Assembly (NCBI RefSeq): GCF_900698985.1
Contig: NZ_LR217730.1
Coordinates: forward strand, 620,001-684,000
Reading direction: 5' to 3'
DNA from: Erwinia_E haradaeae_B
Lineage (GTDB): Bacteria; Pseudomonadota; Gammaproteobacteria; Enterobacterales; Enterobacteriaceae
Length of the DNA stretch: 64,000 bases
Shown: one piece after another, positions 50,276-59,632 of the stretch
Layout: every line of letters begins with the position of its first letter
Position numbering within the stretch: position 1 is the stretch's first letter
Position numbers and translations under genes: made by a program
Notes under the pieces: model-generated
The model's database searches: none
Told to the model about the DNA's origin: nothing
Seen by the model: only the letters and a program-made list of their open reading frames with translations

Positions 50276-53200
50276 GTGAAAGACTTAATAAAATTATTAA
50301 AAACACAACATCATGCTGAAGAATTTGATGCAATTAAGATTGCTCTGGCATCGCCAGATACGATTCGTTTATGGTCTTTTGGTGAAGTAAAAAAACCAGA
50401 GACTATTAATTACCGGACCTTCAAGCCTGAACGTGACGGACTTTTTTGCGCACGAATCTTTGGCCCTGTCAAAGACTATGAGTGTTTATGTGGTAAATAT
50501 AAGCGCCTGAAGCATCGCGGTGTTATATGTGAGAAATGCGGTGTAGAAGTGACACAAACTAAGGTACGTCGTGAAAGAATGGGGCATATTGAACTCGCGT
50601 CTCCTATTGCACATATTTGGTTCCTTAAATCACTACCATCACGTATTGGGTTACTATTAGATATGCCGTTGCGTGATATTGAAAGAGTGCTATATTTCGA
50701 ATCTTATATTGTTATCGAGAGTGGGATGACTAGTCTTGAGAAATATCAACTCCTAACGGAAGAGCAATATCTTGATGCCCTGGAAGAGTTTGGTGATGAA
50801 TTTGAGGCAACAATAGGAGCTGCAGCTATTCAAACTCTTTTTAAAAATATTAACCTCGATAAAGAGTGCGAACAGTTACGTGTTGAATTAAATGAATCTA
50901 ACTCTGAGACTAAACGTAAAAAATTAACAAAACGTATAAAATTACTTGAAGCATTTATGCAATCTGGTAATAAACCAGAATGGATGATCCTTAATGTTCT
51001 TCCGGTATTACCGCCTGATTTGCGACCTCTTGTGCCATTAGATGGTGGTCGTTTTGCAACATCTGACTTAAATGATTTATATCGTCGTGTGATTAATCGT
51101 AATAATCGTTTAAAGCGCTTACTAGATCTAGCGGCGCCAGATATTATCGTGCGTAATGAAAAGCGCATGTTACAAGAAGCAGTGGATGCTCTCTTAGATA
51201 ACGGACGTCGCGGTCGTGCAATTACTGGTTCTAATAAACGCCCTTTGAAATCTTTAGCAGATATGATAAAAGGTAAGCAAGGTCGATTCCGTCAAAACCT
51301 TTTAGGTAAACGCGTTGATTATTCTGGTCGATCAGTTATTACAGTAGGACCATGCCTACACTTACATCAGTGTGGTCTACCGAAAAAAATGGCATTAGAA
51401 CTCTTCAAGCCATTTATTTACGGAACTCTAGAACTTCGTGGTCTTGCGACGACGATTAAAGCAGCAAAAAAAATGGTTGAAAGAGAAGAATCAGTAGTCT
51501 GGGACATATTAGAGGAGGTTATCCGTGAACATCCAGTACTGCTAAATCGCGCTCCAACTCTACATCGTTTAGGTATCCAGGCTTTCGAACCGGTTCTGAT
51601 TGAAGGAAAAGCAATACAATTACATCCATTAGTCTGTGCAGCATATAATGCTGACTTTGATGGTGATCAAATGGCTGTTCATGTTCCTCTAACTATGGAA
51701 GCTCAACTAGAGGCGCGTGTTCTCATGATGTCAACTAATAATATCTTATCACCGGCAAATGGTGAGCCAATTATTGTTCCATCTCAAGACGTAGTACTAG
51801 GTCTATATTACATGACTCGAGATTGCGTTAATGCCAAAGGTGAAGGAATGATATTAGGTAGCGCAAAAGAAGCTGAACGAATGTATCGCGCTGGCCTTGC
51901 TTCACTGCATGCTCGCGTTAAAGTACGTATTACAGAATACACAAAAAACGAAAAGGAGCAATGGAACTCTAATACTCATATTATTAATACTACCATCGGT
52001 CGATCTGTACTATGGATGATCGTACCAAAAGGTTTGCCTTTTTCAATAGTAAATCAAACATTAGGTAAACAAGCTATTTCGCAAATGCTAAATACTTGTT
52101 ATCGTATTTTAGGACTAAAAGAAACTGTGATTTTTGCTGATCAAACTATGTATACTGGCTTTACATATGCAGCGCGTTCTGGTACGTCTGTAGGTATTGA
52201 TGACATGGTTATTCCTCAGAAAAAAATAGATATCATTCGAGAGGCAGAGGCAGAAGTCACGGAAATACAAAAACAATTTCAGTCTGGCCTGGTAACAGTT
52301 GGAGAAAGATATAATAAAGTGATTGATATCTGGGCAGCAGCAAATGAACGCGTTGCTCAAGCTATGATGGAAAACCTATCTACAGAAGTTGTAGTTAATT
52401 CTAGAGGTGTCTCAGAACGTCAAATTTCTTTCAATAACATTTTTATGATGGCTGACTCTGGTGCTAGAGGCTCTGCAGCGCAAATCCGTCAACTAGCAGG
52501 CATGAGAGGGTTGATGGCAAAACCAGATGGGTCCATTATTGAAACACCTATTACCGCAAATTTTCGTGAAGGGTTAAACGTTCTTCAATATTTTATTTCA
52601 ACACATGGTGCACGCAAGGGGCTTGCGGATACTGCGTTAAAAACTGCTAACTCAGGTTATCTAACACGTAGACTGGTGGATGTAGCACAGGATCTCATAG
52701 TTACTGAAGATGACTGCGGTACACACGAAGGTATTTTAATGACACCTTTAATCGAAGGTGGAGATGTGAAAGAGCCACTACGAGAACGTGTACTAGGTCG
52801 CGTAACATCAGAAGATGTCCTAAATCCAGGAACTCTTTCAATACTATTACTACGCAATACACTCCTACATGAGCAGGAGTGTGACATATTAGAAGCACAT
52901 TCGGTAGACAGCTTAAAGGTAAGATCAGTAGTAAGCTGTGAAACTGACTTTGGCGTTTGCGCTCATTGTTATGGTCGAGATCTTGCACGGGGTCATATCA
53001 TCAATAAAGGTGAGGCAATTGGAGTTATTGCTGCTCAGTCTATAGGGGAGCCGGGTACGCAATTAACAATGCGTACCTTTCATATTGGTGGAGCAGCATC
53101 ACGCGCAGCAGCTGAATCTAGCATTCAGGTCCAGAATAAAGGAACAGTAAAATTAATAAACGCAAAATCAGTTACTAATTCTGAAGGGAAGCTGGTAATT

Positions 53201-54502
53201 ACATCACGTAACACTGAACTAAAAATAATAGATGAATTTGGGCGTACCAAAGAAAGCTATAAAATTCCCTATGGAACTACGATGCTAAAAAGCACACAAG
53301 AAAATGTCTCCGCTGGGGAGACGGTTGCTTACTGGGATCCGCATACTATGCCGGTAGTTACTGAAGTTAGCGGATTTATTCGGTTTACAGATATCATTGA
53401 TGGTTTAACTATAACTCGCCAGACTGATGAGTTAACTGGTCTATCTTCTCTTGTGGTCCTTGATAGCGCTGAAAGAACTACTGTTGGGAAGGATCTGCGT
53501 CCAGCCCTTAAAATACTAGATAGCAATAATCAAGACATTATGAATCCAGGCTCTGAGATGCCTGTACAGTATTTTCTTCCAGGAAAAGCTATTGTACAAC
53601 TGGAAGATGGCGCAAAAATTAGTGCTGGTGATACACTAGCTCGTGTCCCACAAGAGTCTGTCGGTACTAAAGATATTACTGGTGGTCTTCCTCGCGTTGC
53701 TGATCTTTTTGAAGCTCGTCGCCCTAAAGAGCCGGCTATTTTAGCTGAAATTAGTGGTATTATTTCCTTCGGTAAAGAAACAAAAGGTAAACGTAGGCTT
53801 CTCATTACACCCGTTAATGGTAATGATGCATATGAAGAAATGATTCCAAAGTGGAGACAGTTAAATGTATTTGAAGGTGAACACGTAGAGCGGGGGGACG
53901 TTGTCTCTGATGGTCCTGAGTCACCACATGACATTCTTCGCTTACGCGGTGTACATGCCGTTACTCGTTATATTACTAATGAAGTCCAAGAAGTGTATCG
54001 CTTACAAGGTGTAAAGATTAATGATAAACATATTGAGGTTATTATTCGTCAAATGCTACGTAAAGTCACCATTCAAAACGCGGGAGATTCTGATTTTCTG
54101 ACTGGGGAGCAAGCTGAATTCTCTCGTGTAAGGATAACTAACCGTAACTTAGAAGAGAACGGTAAAATTGAAGCAACTTTTGTTCGTAATCTTCTAGGTA
54201 TTACAAAAGCCTCTCTAGCAACCGAATCGTTTATTTCTGCTGCTTCTTTTCAAGAAACAACCCGTGTTCTCACTGAAGCTGCAGTTGCAGGTAAGTATGA
54301 TAAACTACGTGGCTTAAAAGAAAATGTTATTGTTGGTCGATTAATCCCAGCGGGTACTGGTTATTCATACCATAAAGATCGTATTCGCCAAAATAAATCA
54401 GATGAAAAATCTACTTTACATAATATTACTGCTGATTCCGCTGCCGCGAGCTTAACGGAGTTACTCAATTCTGGTTTTGATAAATTCACATCAGATTCAT
54501 GA
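50276..54502 (+). CDS. rpoC: RNA polymerase beta' subunit
   Basis: RpoC is the largest polymerase subunit and holds the catalytic magnesium. The 1408 residues compare with 1407 in E. coli. The N-terminal zinc site CLCGKYKRLKHRGVICEKCG, the DNA-binding clamp, NADFDGDQMAVHVPL (catalytic aspartates), the second zinc site with CETDFGVCAHCYGRDLARG, and the trigger-loop region AAQSIGEPGTQLTMRTFHIGG are intact. As in E. coli the start is GTG (GTGAAAGAC), with CGGAGCTAAT upstream. It is co-transcribed with rpoB and ends 48 bp before the chosen dapB start. Confidence 0.99.
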   Translation: MKDLIKLLKTQHHAEEFDAIKIALASPDTIRLWSFGEVKKPETINYRTFKPERDGLFCARIFGPVKDYECLCGKYKRLKHRGVICEKCGVEVTQTKVRRERMGHIELASPIAHIWFLKSLPSRIGLLLDMPLRDIERVLYFESYIVIESGMTSLEKYQLLTEEQYLDALEEFGDEFEATIGAAAIQTLFKNINLDKECEQLRVELNESNSETKRKKLTKRIKLLEAFMQSGNKPEWMILNVLPVLPPDLRPLVPLDGGRFATSDLNDLYRRVINRNNRLKRLLDLAAPDIIVRNEKRMLQEAVDALLDNGRRGRAITGSNKRPLKSLADMIKGKQGRFRQNLLGKRVDYSGRSVITVGPCLHLHQCGLPKKMALELFKPFIYGTLELRGLATTIKAAKKMVEREESVVWDILEEVIREHPVLLNRAPTLHRLGIQAFEPVLIEGKAIQLHPLVCAAYNADFDGDQMAVHVPLTMEAQLEARVLMMSTNNILSPANGEPIIVPSQDVVLGLYYMTRDCVNAKGEGMILGSAKEAERMYRAGLASLHARVKVRITEYTKNEKEQWNSNTHIINTTIGRSVLWMIVPKGLPFSIVNQTLGKQAISQMLNTCYRILGLKETVIFADQTMYTGFTYAARSGTSVGIDDMVIPQKKIDIIREAEAEVTEIQKQFQSGLVTVGERYNKVIDIWAAANERVAQAMMENLSTEVVVNSRGVSERQISFNNIFMMADSGARGSAAQIRQLAGMRGLMAKPDGSIIETPITANFREGLNVLQYFISTHGARKGLADTALKTANSGYLTRRLVDVAQDLIVTEDDCGTHEGILMTPLIEGGDVKEPLRERVLGRVTSEDVLNPGTLSILLLRNTLLHEQECDILEAHSVDSLKVRSVVSCETDFGVCAHCYGRDLARGHIINKGEAIGVIAAQSIGEPGTQLTMRTFHIGGAASRAAAESSIQVQNKGTVKLINAKSVTNSEGKLVITSRNTELKIIDEFGRTKESYKIPYGTTMLKSTQENVSAGETVAYWDPHTMPVVTEVSGFIRFTDIIDGLTITRQTDELTGLSSLVVLDSAERTTVGKDLRPALKILDSNNQDIMNPGSEMPVQYFLPGKAIVQLEDGAKISAGDTLARVPQESVGTKDITGGLPRVADLFEARRPKEPAILAEISGIISFGKETKGKRRLLITPVNGNDAYEEMIPKWRQLNVFEGEHVERGDVVSDGPESPHDILRLRGVHAVTRYITNEVQEVYRLQGVKINDKHIEVIIRQMLRKVTIQNAGDSDFLTGEQAEFSRVRITNRNLEENGKIEATFVRNLLGITKASLATESFISAASFQETTRVLTEAAVAGKYDKLRGLKENVIVGRLIPAGTGYSYHKDRIRQNKSDEKSTLHNITADSAAASLTELLNSGFDKFTSDS

Positions 54503-54550
54503 TTTTATCATTACTCATAATTATTTATATAACACATGAGTGTAACTATC

Positions 54551-55369
54551 ATGAATAATATAGTTCGTATTGGTATTGTTGGTTCCGATGGACGAATGGG
54601 AAGGCAATTAATAAAATCTATCATACAGACTCCTGGGGTTCTTTTAGGAGCTGTAGTAGTAAACACTTGCTCATGGCTGATAGGACATGATGCAGGGACA
54701 TTAGTTAATCATTCAGTATTAGGTATTCCTATTACTGATAAGCTTGATGCAGTAATTAATAATTTTGATATTCTGATTGATTTCACTAGTCCACAAGGAA
54801 CCTTAACCTATCTACCATTTTGCAAAAAACATCATAAAAGCATGGTAATTGGTACGACTGGATTTAATGATGTAGAGATAATGCTGATCAAAAATTCTTC
54901 TCAGGAAATACCAATTGTTTATTCTTCTAACTTCAGTATCGGAGCTACTTTAATACTGAAGGTAGTAGAAAAAATAGCAACAGTTATGGGGGAACGCGCG
55001 GATATTGAAATAATGGAAGCGCATCATCGAAAAAAAGTCGACTCACCATCTGGAACTGCATTAGCTATGGGAGAAGCTATCGCTAAAGTACTGAAATGGG
55101 ACTTTAGTCGACATGCGGTCTATTCTAAAGATAGAGTTACCGGACCACGCTTAGAAAAAACTATTGGTTTCACAAGCATACGATGTGGAAATATCATCGG
55201 AGAACATAAGGCTCTATTTGCAGATATTGATGAACATATTGAGATTAGCCACAAATCTTTAGATCGTTCTGTCTTTGCAAAGGGCGCGATTACAGCAGCT
55301 TTATGGTTGCATACTAAAAAAACAGGTTTTTTTAGTATGATTGATGTATTAGAATTACAAGATATATAA
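54551..55369 (+). CDS. dapB: 4-hydroxy-tetrahydrodipicolinate reductase
   Basis: DapB reduces hydroxy-tetrahydrodipicolinate in the lysine/diaminopimelate pathway, supplying peptidoglycan and lysine. The N-terminal dinucleotide loop GIVGSDGRMGRQLI, VIGTTGFND, the catalytic EAHHRKKVDSPSGTALAMGEA and the C-terminal FAKGAITAALWL are present, close to E. coli DapB (273 aa). Two ATGs are possible, 54536 and 54551. The second gives 272 aa and the family-like N-terminus, and neither has a strong ribosome site. Its position directly behind rpoC differs from E. coli and may let it ride on the rpoBC transcript. A long hairpin overlaps its stop codon. Confidence 0.95.
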   Translation: MNNIVRIGIVGSDGRMGRQLIKSIIQTPGVLLGAVVVNTCSWLIGHDAGTLVNHSVLGIPITDKLDAVINNFDILIDFTSPQGTLTYLPFCKKHHKSMVIGTTGFNDVEIMLIKNSSQEIPIVYSSNFSIGATLILKVVEKIATVMGERADIEIMEAHHRKKVDSPSGTALAMGEAIAKVLKWDFSRHAVYSKDRVTGPRLEKTIGFTSIRCGNIIGEHKALFADIDEHIEISHKSLDRSVFAKGAITAALWLHTKKTGFFSMIDVLELQDI

Positions 55370-55395
55370 TATATAATTATATTATATATCTTGTA
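55356..55395 (+). terminator. 18-bp perfect hairpin over the dapB stop codon
   Basis: Bases 55356-55373 (TACAAGATATATAATATA) are perfectly complementary to 55378-55395, with a TAAT tetraloop. The stem includes the last dapB codons and its stop, and sits between convergent dapB and hflC. A run of seven T follows about 15 bases later on the plus strand. It probably ends or protects the dapB mRNA. The stem is almost all A/T but unusually long. Confidence 0.5.
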
Positions 55396-55422
55396 TATTC
55401 AAACGATAATAATTTTTTTATT

Positions 55423-56388
55423 TTAGCGTTGTAAAACATCAGGACGCTTCATAAAGCGAAAAAAGTCAGTTTCTGGGCTCAAGATTAAAATGTCCTGATG
55501 GCTGCTAAAACTATTTTTATAAGCACGTAAGCTACGTAAAAAGGCATAAAAATCAGGATCTTTGCTAAATGCATCAGAAAAGAGTTTTGCAGACTCTGCG
55601 TCCCCTTCTCCTTTAGTAATTAAAGCTTGACGACGTGCCTCTGCAAGAGTGCGCTCAACCGCATAATCTGCTTGTGCTCTAACTATTGCTGCTTCCTCGG
55701 CGCCTTGTGCACGTTGGCTGCGCGCAACAGATTCTCTCTCAGCACGCATACGTGCGTAGATGGCATCAGAAACTTCAGTTGGAAGATTAATTTGCTTAAT
55801 GCGTACATCAATAACCTTAATGCCTAGTGCTTCCATGCTGTTTTGATTAACAGGCAAAGTTACAGAATTTTCATTATGATGGTGCAATACATCCAGAGCA
55901 TTATCCTGGCTTGAGCTACCAGTATTTAATGCGTCACGTACATCAGTAGTGAGTCTACCATGAGAATCAGTTACAATATCCTGAACATCTAGCCGGCCGA
56001 TTTCAGAACGTAAACGATCACTAAATTTACGCTTCAGCAATACTTCAGCCTGCGAAATATCACCACCATCAGTAGCAAGATAATAACGACTAAAATCACT
56101 CACGCGCCATTTGATATATGAATCTACAATCAAATCTTTCTGTTCTTTAGTAACAAATCGATCTGCTTGATTATCCATAGTTTGGATGCGGGCATCAAGT
56201 AACTTTACTGATTCTAGTCCAGGAATTTTAAGATGTATACCAGGCATATATACTAATGGTTGATTCTCAGAATTACGTAACACCTTACCAAATCGCATAA
56301 CAATCCCACGTTCACCTTCCTGAACGATACAAATTGACATACATATTATTCCTAGAACAACCAATACGAAAATAAATGGTTTACGCAT
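55423..56388 (-). CDS. hflC: HflC, modulator of FtsH protease
   Basis: HflC forms with HflK a large membrane assembly that surrounds FtsH and controls its degradation of membrane proteins. The 321 residues (E. coli 334) have an N-terminal membrane anchor (residues 4-22) and a band-7/SPFH domain (EGERGIVMRFGKVL, then IKWRVSDFSRYY). A coiled, Ala/Glu/Arg-rich helix (about 220-275, MRAERESVARSQRAQGAEEA) and FYAFLRSLRAYKNSF follow. The ATG lies 2 bp after the hflK stop, with GGGAGAG at the hflK end as its ribosome site, so the pair is translationally coupled. Confidence 0.96.
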   Translation of the reverse strand: MRKPFIFVLVVLGIICMSICIVQEGERGIVMRFGKVLRNSENQPLVYMPGIHLKIPGLESVKLLDARIQTMDNQADRFVTKEQKDLIVDSYIKWRVSDFSRYYLATDGGDISQAEVLLKRKFSDRLRSEIGRLDVQDIVTDSHGRLTTDVRDALNTGSSSQDNALDVLHHHNENSVTLPVNQNSMEALGIKVIDVRIKQINLPTEVSDAIYARMRAERESVARSQRAQGAEEAAIVRAQADYAVERTLAEARRQALITKGEGDAESAKLFSDAFSKDPDFYAFLRSLRAYKNSFSSHQDILILSPETDFFRFMKRPDVLQR

Positions 56389-56390
56389 CG

Positions 56391-57653
56391 TTACTCTCTC
56401 CCTTGGTTCATGGTGTTAGTGCGTTTAGCATTTATTCGTCTTGCTTCTATAATATCATTTGAGTTAAATATAGTAACATTTTGATGGGTTTTTTCTTTAC
56501 TATTAACAGTTGATAAAGGGGCAAGATTTTGTAGTTTTTTGACATTATATTGAGGTGTTTTATCAATCTTAGTAGTCTGATGAGAAATAAATTGCTCTAT
56601 AGGTAACATTATTAAATGATTAGCTTTGTCATTAACTAAAACTTTTCTTGCATAACCTAAAACATGTTCCATAGTCTCGATATATAAACGCTCACGAGTA
56701 ATTTTTGGTGCAGCTTTATACTCAGGTAAAATACGTGAAAAACTATCTACCTCACCTTGTGCTTCTAAAATAACGCGTGTTTTATACGCACGCGCTTGCT
56801 CTAAAATACCTTGTGCGTCACCACGAGCGCGTGGTAATCGATCATTAGCATAAGCCTCGGCTTCACGAACTACTTGTTCTCGATTTTCACGGGCAGCTAT
56901 TGCATCGTCAAAAGCTGCTTTTACATCTTCTGGTGGACGTGCCGCCTGAAGATTCACATCTAATAATGTAATACCCATATCATATAAGCTAATTGTTTCC
57001 TCTAACTCACTCTGTGTCTTGCTGCGAACTACTGTGCGCCCTTCAGTTAAAATACGATCCATTGTTAAATGCCCAATAACACCACGCAAGGCACTGTCAG
57101 TTGCCTGTCTCAAGCTATCATCTGCACTATTGACAGAAAATAAATAACGTTCTGGATTAGTAACACGATATTGTACATTCATTTCTACTCGCACAACATT
57201 TTCATCAGAAGTCAGCATAGTTCCGGAAGCTGATAATTCACGTACTGCCTCAACATTTACTGCTTGTACCTGATCAATAAAAGTTGGCTTCCAATTTAAA
57301 CCTGGGTACACTATATGACTAAATTTTCCAAATCTAGTAATTACACCTCTTTCAGCCTCCTTTATAGTATATAGCCCGCTAATACCCCAAACAAAAACTA
57401 TAGAAGCAATAATAATATACACAAACCGTTCATTAGCACCAGTAACATGAGGAGGTTCACTATGACTATTTTTTTTAGCACTACCTAATCCAAAAAACTG
57501 ACGAATAAGCTGACTAAACACATTGCTCCAGTTAGTTTCTCTAGTGTTGCATGTTCCTTTATTAGTATTACCTGTAGAATTATCACCCGCATTATGGCTA
57601 CCGCCCCACGGGTTATTATCCTGTCCATGATTTCCAGGGTGATTCCACGCCAT
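56391..57653 (-). CDS. hflK: HflK, modulator of FtsH protease
   Basis: HflK is the partner of HflC around FtsH. The 420 residues match E. coli HflK (419). The Gly/Asn-rich cytoplasmic N-terminus (MAWNHPGNHGQDNNPWGG) is followed by one membrane helix (about residues 75-95). The SPFH domain has EAERGVITRFGKF, and RPPEDVKAAFDDAIAARENREQ leads into the charged helix region. GGAG precedes the ATG. In E. coli miaA-hfq-hflX-hflK-hflC form one cluster. Here hflX and hfq are missing, and about 1 kb without genes lies upstream. Confidence 0.96.
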   Translation of the reverse strand: MAWNHPGNHGQDNNPWGGSHNAGDNSTGNTNKGTCNTRETNWSNVFSQLIRQFFGLGSAKKNSHSEPPHVTGANERFVYIIIASIVFVWGISGLYTIKEAERGVITRFGKFSHIVYPGLNWKPTFIDQVQAVNVEAVRELSASGTMLTSDENVVRVEMNVQYRVTNPERYLFSVNSADDSLRQATDSALRGVIGHLTMDRILTEGRTVVRSKTQSELEETISLYDMGITLLDVNLQAARPPEDVKAAFDDAIAARENREQVVREAEAYANDRLPRARGDAQGILEQARAYKTRVILEAQGEVDSFSRILPEYKAAPKITRERLYIETMEHVLGYARKVLVNDKANHLIMLPIEQFISHQTTKIDKTPQYNVKKLQNLAPLSTVNSKEKTHQNVTIFNSNDIIEARRINAKRTNTMNQGRE

Positions 57654-58669
57654 ATTTGTGCTCCATTAATAATTTTATGTTGTTATCCGGACAGGTATGA
57701 CATATCAGGAAATTTATAGAAACAGTGATATCATACAGGTCATAAATCTGTTTCTATTGGTGATTGATTGCACCATATACTAATCAATAATTATTACTAC
57801 TATTAATATAGATGTCATTTCTTTCACAACACGAACATAATTAAGTTGTGTAGATTGGATACTATATGATCATATTTTTATAAATAACATTCAGGATAAA
57901 TACAATTTATCTACACATTAATAAAAATTGAGTATGTTAGATATGTGTTATATACCATGATATGTACTATAATAGCGATATATCACACTATATTTATTGC
58001 TATATAATATATTTTTAAATAATTATAAAAGTAACATACCTTATTCATAAGTTACCATATTTAGAAAAAACTCATAACGAATTAACAAAAACTCTTTTTA
58101 AACTAGGTTATACAAGACAATGTTTATAATATAAAATTTTATAACCATACGACTATACTATTGATTAGTATATCTGTAATGGCTTGCAGACTAACCTCTA
58201 AAATCTATCTTAGTAGATTAACAATCTCTAATATCTAATATTTTAGTTACTGCATGTTATTCAAAAACCTAAAATTTTTCAATAAATGGATTGCTTAAAC
58301 TCAGTATTTTTTATATGTCCAAAAAAAATATTATAACACGATCTCCTAAATTCTAATGCCAGCCCAAATGATACTACTCTAAATATAATGCACTTATAAA
58401 GCTATTTGAGTGATGATAGTTATCATCATTAGCACTGAATATAATGATCAAATCTGATCATAGTATTTATACTTTTTTATATAATGAATAAAAAATAAAA
58501 AAATACTTACATATCATTACTTAATAAAATTCGTTTTTTACAATAGATTCTGTAATTAGTGCGATTTAATTATTTTATTATTTAAATAAATTTTCTTAAG
58601 TGATTTTTTTGTTAAAAAATCTCTAAAATTACATCAATGTAACATCTTATATAAAAAGATTTATTATTC
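57654..58669. other. Gap at the lost hfq-hflX position
   Basis: 1.0 kb between miaA and hflK, where E. coli has hfq (0.3 kb) and hflX (1.3 kb). No Hfq Sm motif or HflX GTPase motif is readable on the minus strand. A TGATGATA/TATCATCA palindrome (58411-58428) and two nearby TGATCA sites are the only structures noticed, and they are within chance. Loss of hfq would remove the main small-RNA chaperone unless it lies elsewhere. Confidence 0.6.
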
Positions 58670-59632
58670 TTAATCCTGCATCAAAATAATCTGCAAGATT
58701 TTATTATAAGCATCATCAAATTGGTCACTATCCAGCCAATATACACTGTCCGGCCAACTACGAAGCCAGGTCATTTGGTTTTTCGCTAATCGTCGAGTTG
58801 CATAGATAGTTTGACATACCATATTCTGGTAATTTATTTTACCAGATAGATAAGACCACATTTGTCGATATCCTACGCATCGCATAGACGACATGCCAGC
58901 ATGTAAGTCGCCTCGCTCAAAAAATTTTTTTACCTCATATTCAAACCCTAACTTCAGCATATCATGCACACGTTTTTCAATTCTCTGATTCATTAGATCC
59001 CGACTTATAGGCGCAATTGCAAATGTACAAATATTATATGCTAAAGATTGTCCGGATCTTTTAGTTAAGTCAGTAAAGGTTTGACCAGAAATCAAAAAAA
59101 CCTCTAATGCACGCGATAATCTTTGAGTATCATTAATATGAATATATTTTGCTGCAGTAGGATCGATATAATATAGCTGACGATATACAGTATTCCAACC
59201 TTTTGTATGTGCTATATCTTGTATGTATTGACGCACTTCTGGACTTGATGGAGGAAGAGGTGACAATCCATCTTTGAGAGCCTTATAATAAAACATAGTC
59301 CCTCCGACTAATAGCGGAATACGTCCACTTTTAGTGATACTGTCCATTTCAATTAATGCATCACGACAAAACTCAGCTGCAGAGTAAGTTTCGGATGGAT
59401 CTCGAATATTTAATAAACGATGCGGTGAAACAAGAAGCTCTTCTAAAGAAGGCTTAGCAGTACCAATATCCATACCTCTGTAAATTAATGCTGAATCTAC
59501 ACTGATTAGATCTACTAATAACGATTTTTGTAGAGCAAGAGCTAAATTAGTTTTACCTGATGCTGTAGGTCCCATTAAAAAAATGGCCCGCGGATAGTTA
59601 ATATTTAGTTGTTTACTCATCCTACAATACAT
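58670..59632 (-). CDS. miaA: tRNA dimethylallyltransferase
   Basis: MiaA adds dimethylallyl to adenosine 37 of tRNAs reading UNN codons, using isopentenyl precursors that the IspE pathway supplies. The protein matches E. coli MiaA (316 aa). It shows the P-loop IFLMGPTASGKTNLA, ISVDSALIYRGMDIGTAKP, RIPLLVGGTMFYYKAL, and ALEVFLISGQTFTDL. Near the end it has the RCVGYRQMWSYL and ATRRLAKNQMTWLRSW blocks. Two ATGs are possible. The first, used here, has an AGAG ribosome-site candidate and gives 320 aa. The second, four codons later (59620), gives the E. coli length. Its neighbours mutL and hfq are lost. Confidence 0.96.
   Translation of the reverse strand: MYCRMSKQLNINYPRAIFLMGPTASGKTNLALALQKSLLVDLISVDSALIYRGMDIGTAKPSLEELLVSPHRLLNIRDPSETYSAAEFCRDALIEMDSITKSGRIPLLVGGTMFYYKALKDGLSPLPPSSPEVRQYIQDIAHTKGWNTVYRQLYYIDPTAAKYIHINDTQRLSRALEVFLISGQTFTDLTKRSGQSLAYNICTFAIAPISRDLMNQRIEKRVHDMLKLGFEYEVKKFFERGDLHAGMSSMRCVGYRQMWSYLSGKINYQNMVCQTIYATRRLAKNQMTWLRSWPDSVYWLDSDQFDDAYNKILQIILMQD

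Noticed and set aside
58400..58560. Hfq remnant (KN..stop..CKY) on the minus strand
   Set aside because: Only a few residues agree, and the distance from miaA would need a large deletion. It is not better than chance.
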